Shown one piece after another: positions 1 through 9,030 of a stretch of DNA of 64,000 nt. The notes beneath the pieces were generated by a model. The model was not told where the DNA came from. It worked only from the letters and a program-made list of their open reading frames with translations, and searched no databases. The stretch covers positions 61,537 to 125,536 of the forward strand of contig NZ_LOPU01000017.1 in the NCBI RefSeq assembly GCF_001469955.1. Reading direction: 5' to 3'. A program made the position numbers and the translations under genes. This DNA comes from Haloprofundus marisrubri (GTDB lineage: Archaea > Halobacteriota > Halobacteria > Halobacteriales > Haloferacaceae). Numbering within the stretch: position 1 is the stretch's first letter; the number at the start of each line of letters is the position of its first letter.

Positions 1-1
1 G

Positions 2-1069
2 AGCGAAGCCAACGGCAAACCCGGATTCTGGGGCAACGCCGAGGAAGGCCGCGAACTCCGCACGTACATCCGCAACACGTCGTACTCGGTCAAGTGGGGC
101 GAATACTCCCGGCTCGAAATTCTCGTCGGCCAAGACCTGAAAGACGAGTACGGTCTTGGACACCGCGAACGCCTCAGACTCGAAGTTCGAGGCGAACCAA
201 ACTGGAAGGAGTACAAGAAGCAGGGTCGGTTGGAGTTGTTCTACGACGAGCAAGCACAGACGTTCAGGGCCTTTCAGCCAGTCACCGTCGATGATTCTCG
301 ACTGGCACACCCACTGGCTTCGGAAGAAGCCGCTCTGGATATTGGTGCGAACAACCTCGTCGCCTGCACAACCACAACCGGCCAGCAACTCCTGTACGAG
401 GGACGCGGCTTGTTTGACAGGTTCCGTGAAACCACGCGAGAAATCGCTCGACTTCAATCACTCTTGGAAGAAGGACGATACAGCAGTCATCGTATCCGAC
501 GCCTGTACGACCGGCGAACGAAACGGCGTGACCACGCCCAAGACGCGCTCGCCCGCGACTTCATTGAACGCCTCTACGACGAAGGCGTCTCGACGGTGTA
601 CGTCGGTGACTTGACCGACGTGTTGGAAACGCACTGGTCGGTTGAGACGAACGCGAAGACGCACAACTTCTGGGCGTTCCGAGCGTTCGTGAACCGACTG
701 GCGTGTACCGCCGAAGAATACGGTATCACGGTGGAAGTACGGTCTGAGGCGTGGACGAGCCAGACGTGTCCGAACTGCGGTTCGACAGAGGACACGATTC
801 GCCACAAAGATACGCTGACGTGTTCGTGTGGTTTCGAGGGACACGCCGACCTTGTGGCAAGTGAATCGTTCTTGAGACGTCATCAGAACTCAGAGAGTTC
901 TGATCGGCGAACGAGACACTCCGTATCTCGTCAACGGCAGACGACGGTAACACGGTCGATGGCACGGCCTGTATGCCTCAAGTGGGACGACCACAATTGG
1001 TCAGAGTCACCACGCTCAGTTCCCAACGAGGAGCATACGAACCCGCAAGTTGCCTCCGTGGGTCGGTAA
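2..1069 (+). CDS. tnpB: TnpB family RNA-guided endonuclease (5' end outside window)
   Basis: This is the C-terminal 355 residues of a TnpB, the ancestor family of Cas12, which cuts DNA guided by an RNA made from the element's right end. The frame is open from base 2. Visible are the RuvC-I strand (DIGANN), a RuvC-II region reading [12 protein letters not shown], a zinc ribbon (CPNCG then CSCGF) and RuvC-III (HADLVAS). The RuvC-II strand has Gly-Asp where most TnpBs have Glu-Asp, so full catalytic competence is not assured. The tail ending TNPQVASV is typical of haloarchaeal members. No tnpA is visible. Family call is firm; activity is open. Confidence 0.88.
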   Translation, partial: SEANGKPGFWGNAEEGRELRTYIRNTSYSVKWGEYSRLEILVGQDLKDEYGLGHRERLRLEVRGEPNWKEYKKQGRLELFYDEQAQTFRAFQPVTVDDSRLAHPLASEEAALDIGANNLVACTTTTGQQLLYEGRGLFDRFRETTREIARLQSLLEEGRYSSHRIRRLYDRRTKRRDHAQDALARDFIERLYDEGVSTVYVGDLTDVLETHWSVETNAKTHNFWAFRAFVNRLACTAEEYGITVEVRSEAWTSQTCPNCGSTEDTIRHKDTLTCSCGFEGHADLVASESFLRRHQNSESSDRRTRHSVSRQRQTTVTRSMARPVCLKWDDHNWSESPRSVPNEEHTNPQVASVGR

Positions 1070-1120
1070 GCGATACCCCCAGCGAGAGGAAACCTCGCCG
1101 TTCACGGCGAGGAGGATGTC
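960..1120 (+). ncRNA. Candidate omega RNA / reRNA overlapping the tnpB 3' end
   Basis: TnpB guide RNAs are made from the 3' end of tnpB through the element's right end, with the guide coming from flanking DNA. Here the expected scaffold covers the end of tnpB and the terminal hairpin at 1093-1112. The guide would then be the roughly 16-20 bases after about 1120. The location follows from the family model; only the hairpin is seen directly. Confidence 0.35.
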
Positions 1121-1490
1121 ATTACAGTCCCGGGCTGGACGTGGTCGCATCGCCGAGTGTGCGAGTTCTCGACTCCGAGTGAGTTACGACCGACTCGAAC
1201 GAGCACCGACTAACCCAACTGTTCGCCGATTACGCCGACTGTTCGCCGATTACGCCGACTGTTCGCCGAATACATCGACTGTTCGCCCACTAACCCGACC
1301 GTTCGAGCGTTTGCGGCCCCGGCGACGGCCGGCCACCGAAACCGAAACTGTGAGAAGGACGACCCGCGTATGGTGAACGTTACTGACGCTCACGGCTCTG
1401 CCACTGACTGGACCGTCTCGCGGTGCGTGAGGCATTCTGTTCGGCAGCGTTCGAGACGACGTCAGTCTGTGGCAACACGGCTCGCTATCC
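1121..1490. other. Intergenic stretch, no gene seen
   Basis: About 370 bases separate the insertion element from the sulfatase gene. It holds the 20-bp tandem array listed separately. No reading frame has haloarchaeal codon use and there is no RNA gene I recognise. The short frames here have Arg/Thr-rich translations typical of out-of-frame GC-rich DNA. Confidence 0.6.
1219..1298 (+). repeat. Four tandem copies of a 20-bp unit
   Basis: The unit CTGTTCGCCGATTACGCCGA occurs exactly twice (1219-1238, 1239-1258). Two diverged copies follow (1259-1278 and 1279-1298), then a fifth degenerate start CCGTTCGAGCG. Copies abut with no spacers, so this is not a CRISPR. The unit is not a multiple of three and lies outside genes. 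Confidence 0.9.
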
Positions 1491-2951
1491 ATGACGATAC
1501 ACGCCGACATCTCCAACGTGGTGCTCGTGACGGTCGATTCGCTCCGTGCGGACGCGGCTAGTCCGTACGACGCGGACCGCCACACACCCGTACTACAGGA
1601 GTTAGCAGACCGAGGAACGGTGTTCGAGAACGCGTTTGCGACGGGTAACTGGACGCCGTTTTCGTTTCCCGGACTGCTCGCGTCCCGTCCCGTTTTCGCT
1701 GACTCGGGCCGCATCGGCGTCGACGACACGCCGACGCTCGCGGAGACGCTCACGGACGCGGGCATCCGGACTGGTGGGTTCAACGCCGCGAACGGCTTTC
1801 TCACCGAGTACTGGGGGTACGACGAGGGATTCGACGAGTTCGAACCGTTCGTCGCCGACGTCGGGTCGAGTCTCTACGGGCGGTATCTCGCCGCGCATCC
1901 AACGGTCGAAGGATGGCTCCAACTCGCGGCTTCGCCGTTCCGACGACTCTCCTCGCGGCTGAGACGCGACGGCGACGACCGCCCGTTTCTCGACACCTCG
2001 CGGATGCTCGACGCCGAAGGGGCGGCGACCTCGTTTCTCGAACGCGCCGACGAACCGTTCTTCCTGTGGATTCACTACATGGACGCACACACGCCGTACG
2101 TCCCCGCGCCGCGGTACATCCGTGAGGTCTCCTCGGCGATGTTCGGCACTCACCGGATGCTCTTGGCGCACACCAGAACCGGTCTCGGTTGGGAAGTCGG
2201 CGACCGGACGCTCTCGGACCTCCGGACGCTGTATCAGGGCGCGGTCAGACAGGTCGACGCGAGCATCGGCCGCTTACTCGACAGTCTCGACGCGGCGGGC
2301 CACCGCGAGGAGACGGCCGTCGTCGTCGCCGGCGACCACGGTGAGGAGTTTCAGGAACACGGCCACCTCGCACACTATCCGAAACTGTACGACGAACTCA
2401 TCCACGTCCCACTTCTCGTCGACGTCCCGGGGGCAGATGCCCGTCGCATCGAGGGCCACGTCGGTCTCGACGCCGTCCCGCCGACGGTTTTGGACCTCTT
2501 CGGCGTGGACTCACCAGCGGAGTGGCGCGGTGAGAGCCTCCTCGGAAGCGTCGTCGACGGCGCGGACCCCGAGGACAAACCGGTCGTCTCCGTCGCCGTC
2601 CGCGGCGACGAGGTGACCCAGCAGCCGATTCCGCGGGCGCTCGCCGACGGCGACCTGCTGGTGAGTGCGCGGACCAGCGAGTGGACGTACATCGAGAACA
2701 CGGAGACGGGCGACGCCGAACTGTACCACCGGCCGAGCGACCCCACCCAACAGACCAACCGTGCAGTCGACCCGACACCGGAGGACGAGGCGGTCATCGC
2801 CCGACTCCGCGAACCGGTGCGCGAACACGCGAAACGACTCGCCGACGCAAGTGAGCGTGGTAGCGACTCCGACGCCAACGGCGACGGCCCCGAAGCGGAC
2901 GCCGTCGACGACGCCGTCGAGACGCGCCTCTCGGCGCTCGGGTATCGATAA
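1491..2951 (+). CDS. Sulfatase / alkaline-phosphatase superfamily hydrolase
   Basis: A 486-residue enzyme of the sulfatase fold. N-terminal VTVDSLRAD (Asp16) and the later AGDHGEE motif near residues 280-286 are the two metal-binding signatures of this superfamily. The nucleophile region reads NWTPFSFPG (residues 53-60), with Thr/Ser and no Cys, so it is not a formylglycine-type sulfatase in the strict sense. It could be a phosphodiesterase or phosphoglycerol transferase. There is no signal peptide or transmembrane segment, so it is probably cytoplasmic. It precedes the gtrA-like gene by two bases, which suggests one transcript and a role in modifying surface glycans or lipids. The substrate is unknown. 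Confidence 0.85.
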   Translation: MTIHADISNVVLVTVDSLRADAASPYDADRHTPVLQELADRGTVFENAFATGNWTPFSFPGLLASRPVFADSGRIGVDDTPTLAETLTDAGIRTGGFNAANGFLTEYWGYDEGFDEFEPFVADVGSSLYGRYLAAHPTVEGWLQLAASPFRRLSSRLRRDGDDRPFLDTSRMLDAEGAATSFLERADEPFFLWIHYMDAHTPYVPAPRYIREVSSAMFGTHRMLLAHTRTGLGWEVGDRTLSDLRTLYQGAVRQVDASIGRLLDSLDAAGHREETAVVVAGDHGEEFQEHGHLAHYPKLYDELIHVPLLVDVPGADARRIEGHVGLDAVPPTVLDLFGVDSPAEWRGESLLGSVVDGADPEDKPVVSVAVRGDEVTQQPIPRALADGDLLVSARTSEWTYIENTETGDAELYHRPSDPTQQTNRAVDPTPEDEAVIARLREPVREHAKRLADASERGSDSDANGDGPEADAVDDAVETRLSALGYR

Positions 2952-2953
2952 CG

Positions 2954-3379
2954 ATGGTTCGAACGCTGCTTCGACGTCTCGCCGACGAACCGATTGCCGT
3001 CCGGTTGAGTCGATTCGTCGTCGTCGGTGCCGTCGCCGCCGGCGTCCAGATGCTGTTGCTGTGGCTGTTCGTCGAACAGGGACGCGTAAACTACCTCGTG
3101 GCGGCCGCCATCGCCATCGAGATAACCATCGTCTTCCAGTACGTCCTGAACAACTCGTGGACATTTCAGGCGTCGCAGAACACCGGCCGAACCTCGTTTC
3201 TCTCCGGGTTGGTGAAGACGAACCTCGTCCGCGGCAGTGCGATTCCCATCCAACTCGGCATTCTCTACGGGTTGGTGACGTGGCGCGGCGTTCCGTACCT
3301 ACTCGCCAACGCTGTCGCAATCGTTCTCAGCGGTATCTACCGATACGTCCTCGACTCGCGGTGGACCTGGGCGGACTGA
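2954..3379 (+). CDS. GtrA-like flippase family membrane protein
   Basis: This 141-residue protein has four hydrophobic helices and the GtrA family pattern: an early RFVVVGAVAAG helix, FQYVLNNSWTF in the middle and the closing YRYVLDSRWTW. GtrA proteins are thought to move polyprenyl-phosphate-linked sugars across the membrane during surface polysaccharide or glycoprotein decoration. The start is an ATG two bases after the sulfatase stop, so the two genes are almost certainly cotranscribed. No glycosyltransferase lies in the window, so the sugar cannot be inferred. Confidence 0.88.
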   Translation: MVRTLLRRLADEPIAVRLSRFVVVGAVAAGVQMLLLWLFVEQGRVNYLVAAAIAIEITIVFQYVLNNSWTFQASQNTGRTSFLSGLVKTNLVRGSAIPIQLGILYGLVTWRGVPYLLANAVAIVLSGIYRYVLDSRWTWAD

Positions 3380-3450
3380 CGGCGTTGACGTACTAACGAC
3401 ACGCCGACAGCGAATCTTCGAAGGAAATCGACGGCGAGCGTTACGCGACG

Positions 3451-3753
3451 GTGTTCGTCGAACCGGCGCGACTGCCGTCGGTCACCGTCACCGACTCCGG
3501 GTGTGGAACTCTCCTCGTCGACAACCCGACCGACGAAGAGACGCGAGTGCAGGTGAACTACGTCAGACACGACGAGAAGTTCTACGTCACCGTCCCGGCG
3601 GGTGAGTCGAAGGAGGTCGAGGTCGAACATCTCGATACCTCCGACGACGACACTTGGGTACGTCTCTTCGCGTACCACGGTGACGAGCAGATATTCGTCA
3701 ACGGCGGTCCGAGTGACTCCGCCCACCCCAACGCGTGTCCGAGCGAGTCGTAA
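3451..3753 (+). CDS. Small acidic hypothetical protein
   Basis: Predicted 100 residues from a GTG, with no recognised family. The sequence has beta-strand character (VQVNYVRHDEKFYVTVPAGES) and resembles a single immunoglobulin-like or CARDB-type domain. The frame is open further upstream to a stop at 3394-3396 and reads plausibly (ERYATVFVEPAR) but offers no other start codon. Either the GTG is used or this is the tail of a broken longer gene. No signal peptide is seen. It lies 70 bases after the gtrA-like gene on the same strand. Confidence 0.5.
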   Translation: MFVEPARLPSVTVTDSGCGTLLVDNPTDEETRVQVNYVRHDEKFYVTVPAGESKEVEVEHLDTSDDDTWVRLFAYHGDEQIFVNGGPSDSAHPNACPSES

Positions 3754-3920
3754 CCGAACTCGACGCATCTAGCGAATCCACACTCTCTCTTTTTCTCATA
3801 CATTTGTGGAGTAAAAACGCACGAGGGCGGTCGAGTCATCACTTTCACCGCGGATGGACAACCTTCTAAAGGGTCTACCGACACTCCCAACTACGCGGGC
3901 ATCACGCCCACCTATCATCT

Positions 3921-4079
3921 ATGTTCGAATCTGTCAAATCCGTCGTCGGCCGAGATACACGCGACACGACGTTCTGCGAGTGTCGTCGCTGCGGAACCAC
4001 GCTCGATGCGGACGACGAGCGCTGTCAGTGCTGCGGGTCCGACGACGTCGCCGAGTACGCCGCCGAGTCGCTGCAGTGA
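3921..4079 (+). CDS. 52-residue zinc-ribbon protein
   Basis: A short ATG-started gene of 52 residues containing two CxxC knuckles, CRRCG and CQCCG, separated by an acidic linker (TTLDADDER), plus a preceding FCEC. This is the pattern of the many small zinc-finger proteins of haloarchaea, which are often regulatory or adaptor proteins. Its acidity and GC-rich third positions support real coding. It lies alone between the hypothetical gene and the ligase on the same strand. The function is unknown. Confidence 0.72.
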   Translation: MFESVKSVVGRDTRDTTFCECRRCGTTLDADDERCQCCGSDDVAEYAAESLQ

Positions 4080-4189
4080 GTTCTTCGGACCGCACACGTC
4101 ACCACCGACTGTCGAGTTCTGTGAGCCACAGTTAGCGCTCAATCGGCCACCGGAGAGGGCTTATTCGGGTTCGCCACGTAGTCGAGACG

Positions 4190-5950
4190 ATGGAGTATGC
4201 CGCCCTCGTCGACATCTACGAACACCTCGAAGCGACCGCCTCCACCAACGAGAAGACGGCCGTGTTGGCCGACTGTTTCGACGCAGCGAGTGAGTCACAG
4301 CTACCGATTCTCGCGACCTTGATTCGCGGCAAACTGTTTCCGGCGTGGGATAGCCGCGAACTCGGCGTCTCCTCCAGTCTCACCCGCGAAGCGATACGAA
4401 AAGCGACGGGCGTCGACGACGACCGAGTCGAGGAGTGGTGGCGCGAATACGGCGATTTGGGCGACGCCGCAGCGCTCGCTGTCGAGCATCGAACTCAGCA
4501 GACGCTGTTTTCGGAGACGCTGACGGTCGAGTCGGTCCACGAGACGCTCACCGACCTCGCCGAGTACATCGGCGAGGGAAGCCAGTCACGCCGCGTCGAC
4601 GCCGTCGCCAAACTGTTGACGAGTGCCGACCCCGACGAGGCGCGGTACGTCGTTCGCACCGTCGTCGGCGCGATGCGTCTCGGCATCGGCGAGGGAACCG
4701 TCCGCGACGCCATCGCGGTAGCGTTTCTCGACGGCAGCGACGAAGCTATCGCAGTCGTCGAACGCGCCCACCAACTGACCAACGACTTCCGCGTCGTCGC
4801 CGAGACGGCGCGCGACGAGGGTGTCGAGGGACTCCGCGCGCTGGACGTGGAACTGTTCCGCCCGCTGAAGGTGATGCTCGCACAGAAAGCCGAAGGCGTC
4901 GGTGACGCGCTCACGGAAGTACAGGGCGACGCAGACGCGGCCGACGAGACGGATGCGACCGACATCGCCGACGACACGGAAACGGGGCAGAACGCGGTTC
5001 GCTGCGAGTACAAGTACGACGGCCTCCGAACGCAGATTCACAAACGCGGCGACGAGGTGCGGATATTCACTCGGCGCCTCGAAGACGTGACCGAGCAGTT
5101 CCCCGAAGTCGTCTCTGCGGTGCGTGAACGTATCACTGCAGAGCGCTGCATTCTCGAAGGCGAGACGGTCGGATACAGTCCCGAAACCGGACGACCCGTA
5201 CCGTTTCAAGAACTCTCCCAGCGCATCAAGCGCGAGAACCGAATCGAGGAGTTGGTGGAGTCGGTGCCGGTCGTGACACACCTGTTCGATGCGCTCTACG
5301 TCGACGGCGAGTCGCTCTTGGACGAGTCGCTTCGCGTCCGTGTCGGCAGACTAGGCGACTGTGTCGACACCGACCCGAACGACTCTGACGACTCCGACGT
5401 ACTCCGCCCGGCGACCGCGGTCGCGCCCGCGGACGAATCCGAGGCCCGCGAGTTCTACGAGGACGCCCTCTCTTCGGGCCACGAGGGAATCATGGTGAAG
5501 AACCTCGACGCGACGTACCAACCCGGGTCGCGCGTCGGCTACATGCTGAAGGTCAAGCCGCTGATGGAGCCACTGGACCTCGTCGTCGTCGGCGCGAAGT
5601 GGAGCGAGGGCAGAAAGAGCGAGTTTCTGGGCCGACTGCATCTCGCCTGCCGCGTCGAGGAGTCGGGGGAACTGCGCGACATCGGATGGTTGTTCTCGGG
5701 ACTCACGGACGAACAACTCGCGGAGATAACGCACCGACTCGAACCGCTCGTCACGGAGCGAGACGGCCGCGAAGTTCGTGTCCGGCCCGAAGTCGTCGTC
5801 GAAGCCGAGTACGAAGAGATACAGCAGTCGACGGAGTCCGAGTCGGGCTACGCGCTCCGGTTTCCTCGGTTTGCAGGCTTCCGCGACGACCTCTCGTTCG
5901 ACGAAGTCGACTCGCTCTCGAAGGTCGAACGGCTGTACGCCGAGCAGTGA
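4190..5950 (+). CDS. lig: ATP-dependent DNA ligase (archaeal LigI type)
   Basis: Joins Okazaki fragments and seals nicks using ATP. The 586-residue protein has an N-terminal DNA-binding domain (about 1-240), an adenylation domain with motif I EYKYDGLR (Lys275 is the adenylated lysine), and an OB-fold C-terminus with the HEGIMVKNLD and YMLKVKP motifs. An acidic insert rich in Asp/Ala before motif I (about residues 245-268) is a halophilic feature. The ATG at 4190 has a TTATTC element about 27 bases upstream. Length and motifs match archaeal ligases well. Confidence 0.96.
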   Translation: MEYAALVDIYEHLEATASTNEKTAVLADCFDAASESQLPILATLIRGKLFPAWDSRELGVSSSLTREAIRKATGVDDDRVEEWWREYGDLGDAAALAVEHRTQQTLFSETLTVESVHETLTDLAEYIGEGSQSRRVDAVAKLLTSADPDEARYVVRTVVGAMRLGIGEGTVRDAIAVAFLDGSDEAIAVVERAHQLTNDFRVVAETARDEGVEGLRALDVELFRPLKVMLAQKAEGVGDALTEVQGDADAADETDATDIADDTETGQNAVRCEYKYDGLRTQIHKRGDEVRIFTRRLEDVTEQFPEVVSAVRERITAERCILEGETVGYSPETGRPVPFQELSQRIKRENRIEELVESVPVVTHLFDALYVDGESLLDESLRVRVGRLGDCVDTDPNDSDDSDVLRPATAVAPADESEAREFYEDALSSGHEGIMVKNLDATYQPGSRVGYMLKVKPLMEPLDLVVVGAKWSEGRKSEFLGRLHLACRVEESGELRDIGWLFSGLTDEQLAEITHRLEPLVTERDGREVRVRPEVVVEAEYEEIQQSTESESGYALRFPRFAGFRDDLSFDEVDSLSKVERLYAEQ

Positions 5951-6020
5951 GCAACGACGGGCAGTGAGACGGGGGTAACCGGCAGAACCCACTTTGCCCC
6001 TCGATTCGTCTCTCTACACA

Positions 6021-7007
6021 GTGACCGGGAGCGTCAGATACACCGACGGTATCCGCATCGACCTCGCAACCGGCGAGACGGTGGCCGCCGACAGCGAGTA
6101 CGTCGACGGCGAAATCAACGTGCTGAGCCACGCCCACGGCGACCATCTCTACCGCTCTGCGCCCGGCGACGTGGTCTGCTCGGAACTGACCGCCGCACTG
6201 GCGAACGCCCGCCGCGACGACAAGGAACCGCTGACGCCGACGCCACACCCGATGGTCGAACTCGTCGACGCCGGACACGTCGCCGGGTCGACGGCTGCCG
6301 TCGTCGACGACGGCGAACGACGCTACTGCTACACGGGCGATATCTCGACGCGTGACCGTTTTTACCTCGACGGGTTCGAGCCGCCGAACGTAGATGTGCT
6401 GATAATCGAATCGACGTACGGCAAACCCGAGTACGTCCTGCCTCCGCAGAAGATAGTCGAGCGGGAACTGGTCGATTGGCTCGACGACACCGACGATAGA
6501 CCCGTCCTTCTGTTCGGTTACTCGCTGGGCCGAGCACAGAAACTCCAGTTGCTCGCCGGACGCTCGGAGCGCTCGCGGTTGTTCGTCACGAAAGCCGTCG
6601 CGCGAATCAACGCCGTCGTCGAAGACCACCTCGACGTCTGCTTCGGCGCGTCACGCTTCACCCGAGACGTCGAACTCGGCGCTGGTGACGTGCTCGTACT
6701 CCCAACACAGACGAGTCGGTCCGCGTTCGTCGACGACATCGTCGAGGAGACGGACGCGGTGAAAGTCGGCGTCTCTGGGTGGGCCGTCGACGAGAGCTTC
6801 CGCTTCCGCGGCGACTACGACGAGACGTTCGCGCTCTCGGACCACTGTGACTTCACCGAACTCGTCGACGTCGTCGAACGCGCCGACCCCGAACAGGTGT
6901 ACACGAACCACGGCTTCGCCGACGAGTTCGCCGACTATCTCGGTGCCGAACTCGACTACCAAGCCCGCTCGTTGAAGCGCAACCAGACCGCGCTCTCGGA
7001 TTTCTAA
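6021..7007 (+). CDS. CPSF/exonuclease-like metallo-beta-lactamase protein
   Basis: About 328 residues with the metallo-beta-lactamase signature HAHGDH near the N-terminus, the second-metal region DAGHVAGS and the later SDHCDF segment. These identify a beta-lactamase-fold protein related to mRNA 3'-end processing exonucleases (YSH1/CPSF-like, short form lacking KH domains). The likely role is RNA or DNA-end processing; the location directly after DNA ligase also allows a repair role. A TTG at 5994 is in frame, but the GTG at 6021 gives an N-terminus closer to relatives. The C-terminal zinc ligand pattern ends in YTNHGFADEF. Confidence 0.82.
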   Translation: MTGSVRYTDGIRIDLATGETVAADSEYVDGEINVLSHAHGDHLYRSAPGDVVCSELTAALANARRDDKEPLTPTPHPMVELVDAGHVAGSTAAVVDDGERRYCYTGDISTRDRFYLDGFEPPNVDVLIIESTYGKPEYVLPPQKIVERELVDWLDDTDDRPVLLFGYSLGRAQKLQLLAGRSERSRLFVTKAVARINAVVEDHLDVCFGASRFTRDVELGAGDVLVLPTQTSRSAFVDDIVEETDAVKVGVSGWAVDESFRFRGDYDETFALSDHCDFTELVDVVERADPEQVYTNHGFADEFADYLGAELDYQARSLKRNQTALSDF

Positions 7008-7105
7008 TTCCCCGTTGCGGTACGCACTGACCCCGCCGCTGTCGTTCAGTTTCAGTTTCACTCTGCTAGGCTCGCCTACAAGTCATTGAGTGGGAATGTA
7101 GGTGT

Positions 7106-7285
7106 ATGAGCATCGCCGTGAGACGCGACCGAGAGCAGTCGCGGAAATGCATCGAGATTACCGAGTTGGCCGCCGAAGACGTTCCCGCCTGCATCGACCG
7201 GCAGCGCGAACGCGGCGTCGAACTGTACCTCGAACGGAGAGGAACCAGAACGTTTCTGGTTTCTGCGCCCGCCGAGAAACGGTAG
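7106..7285 (+). CDS. Possible 59-residue hypothetical protein
   Basis: An ATG-started frame of 59 codons with strong GC third-position use and a charged, helical product (CIEITELAAEDVPACIDRQRERG). No family is recognised. It has two cysteines but no CxxC motif. It sits between the nuclease gene and the SHOCT gene on the same strand, and no good alternative explains the frame. It could still be chance. Confidence 0.4.
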   Translation: MSIAVRRDREQSRKCIEITELAAEDVPACIDRQRERGVELYLERRGTRTFLVSAPAEKR

Positions 7286-7373
7286 TTCGACCGGCCAAGT
7301 CGAAGACTCGACTCGTCGATACCGCATCCGAGCGAACGAACTGTTATCATCCTGCACACACTGTACTCACTCG

Positions 7374-7832
7374 ATGGCCAACGTTCGGAGCCCGCAGCCG
7401 GCCGACGAAGAGCACGAAGACGAGGAGTCTCCCTTAGAGCAAATCGTCGCCGGCGTCGTCATCGCGCTCATCTTCCTCGTCGGATTCGGCCTGTTAGCGG
7501 CGCAGTTCCGATGGTTCTGGGTGGTGTTCCCGGTCGGATTCGCCGGCGTCCTCCCGGCGGCTATCGGTCTCGTCCGCTGGTACGAACGGACTCACGAACG
7601 CGACGAAACCGCTCGTGAGGAGTTCTCGGTGTCGCAGACCGACGACACCGACCGCGCGTTGGCGACGCTCCGTGACCGATATGCCAACGGCGAACTCGAC
7701 GAATCGGAGTTCGAACGCCGACTGGAGCAACTCCTAAACACGGAGACGACGGCGGACGCACGGGCGGAACTCCGCCGCCGCGAATCTGCCGGCGCTGACC
7801 TCGAACGTGAGCGCGAACAGGCACGTGAGTGA
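7374..7832 (+). CDS. SHOCT-domain membrane protein
   Basis: A 152-residue protein: acidic N-terminus, two hydrophobic helices (about 27-46 and 50-66), then a soluble part with a SHOCT motif (residues about 98-122; LRDRYANGELDESEFERRL). SHOCT domains are short helical hairpins at the ends of many membrane proteins and are thought to drive oligomerisation. A second protein of the same design occurs at 14318. No enzymatic residues are seen. Confidence 0.8.
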   Translation: MANVRSPQPADEEHEDEESPLEQIVAGVVIALIFLVGFGLLAAQFRWFWVVFPVGFAGVLPAAIGLVRWYERTHERDETAREEFSVSQTDDTDRALATLRDRYANGELDESEFERRLEQLLNTETTADARAELRRRESAGADLEREREQARE

Positions 7833-7973
7833 CAGAACGGATTCTTCGTCGTCGATACTGACACAGTTTCTTCGTCACGGGGTCTCGGTTGGACCTGTGT
7901 GCGCTATATAGCCAAAATGATAACGCGGCCGATATGTTTACCCGGCCGGCCGGACTAGCGTCGCCGAACACCG

Positions 7974-8969
7974 ATGCCCGGCCCCACCCGCGAAACCGAA
8001 CTCGCGCATCTCGACCGTCCGAAAGCCGAGGAGACGACCATCGCCGTCGTCTCCGACGCACACGTCACCGCCGACGCCGAGGGGACGTGGAAAGTGTTTC
8101 ACCGAACCGAGTCACGCCTCCAGTCGGTAATCGAAGACGTGAATCATCGAGACGTCGACGGACTCGTCTTCGCCGGCGACCTGACCAAGGACGGTACGCC
8201 CGAGGAGTTCGAACGCGTCACCGAGATTCTTTCCGGCCTCGACGCGCCGTACGTCGCCGTCCCCGGTAATCACGACGTGCCGAAGACGTTCGACGACCAC
8301 GACACGCCGCCGCTGTCGTCGTTCGTCGAGGCGCACTGTCCCGACGAACTCCCGTACCGCGCCCGTCTCGGTGGCCTCGACTTCCTCTGTCTCAACAGCG
8401 CCGCCGACGCCGATGGTTCACTTCGGAACGGACATGCCGGACGCATCTCGGAGGCACAACTCGACTGGGTCGAGAGTGCTGTCGACCCCGAGCGACCCAC
8501 CGTCGCCGTCTTCCACCACCCGACGACGCACGTCGGCCACCTCTTCGAGCGCTTCCCCGAAACGGACCACTTCCAGTTACAGAACGCCGAATCGGTGGCC
8601 GAAACGCTCGACGCCGCTGGCGTCGAGGCGGCGATTTCGGGGCACATCCACTGGCCGACGGCCGCTCATGTCGGCGACTCTGTGGAGGGAGCAGCCGTCT
8701 CGGAGAACACGTCGGGTGGTCTGACACAGGTGACGACGCCCGCCGCCTGCTCGTTCCCGCAAGGGTATCTGCTGGTCCGCGTGACGCCCGACGGAACGAC
8801 CGTCTCGATGGTCCCCGTCGGCGACGACGAGGCCAGAAAAGAGGCGTACCGCTACGCCGCGGCCGACGGCGCACGCGACGGGGCCGTCGCCGACAGCACC
8901 GACGAGGGTTACTTCGAGGGGTTCCCACTTCTCGAGGAACGAGCACCCGAACCGACCACCTCCGACTGA
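7974..8969 (+). CDS. Calcineurin-like metallophosphoesterase
   Basis: Predicted 331 residues with the ordered metal motifs of the calcineurin-like fold: SDAHVTAD, GDLTKDG, GNHD and later SGHIHWP. These bind two metal ions and hydrolyse phosphate mono- or diesters. The closest overall layout is the cyclic-nucleotide phosphodiesterase-like (CpdA-like) group, but the substrate cannot be read from sequence. No signal peptide is seen, so it is cytoplasmic. ATG start; it stands alone and points toward the downstream DUF4129 cluster. Confidence 0.88.
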   Translation: MPGPTRETELAHLDRPKAEETTIAVVSDAHVTADAEGTWKVFHRTESRLQSVIEDVNHRDVDGLVFAGDLTKDGTPEEFERVTEILSGLDAPYVAVPGNHDVPKTFDDHDTPPLSSFVEAHCPDELPYRARLGGLDFLCLNSAADADGSLRNGHAGRISEAQLDWVESAVDPERPTVAVFHHPTTHVGHLFERFPETDHFQLQNAESVAETLDAAGVEAAISGHIHWPTAAHVGDSVEGAAVSENTSGGLTQVTTPAACSFPQGYLLVRVTPDGTTVSMVPVGDDEARKEAYRYAAADGARDGAVADSTDEGYFEGFPLLEERAPEPTTSD

Positions 8970-9030
8970 ACGTTCGGCCCTCCTTCGACCTCCCTCCGAC
9001 TTCCTTTCGTGGTTCCTGACTGACGGGTCA

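Larger units (their letters stand above)
1..1120 (+). mobile_element. IS200/IS605-type (IS1341-like) element, right portion
   Basis: The window opens inside a tnpB gene. About 50 bases after its stop a perfect 8-bp hairpin (1093-1112, loop TTCA) is followed by GGAGGATGTC, which I recognise as the usual right end of haloarchaeal IS1341-type elements. The left end and any tnpA lie outside the window, so it cannot be said whether the element is autonomous. No target-site duplication is expected for this family. The right boundary near 1120 is an estimate from the hairpin. Confidence 0.75.

Noticed and set aside
1219..1298. CRISPR array
   Set aside because: Repeat units are contiguous with no spacers and diverge progressively; no cas genes nearby.
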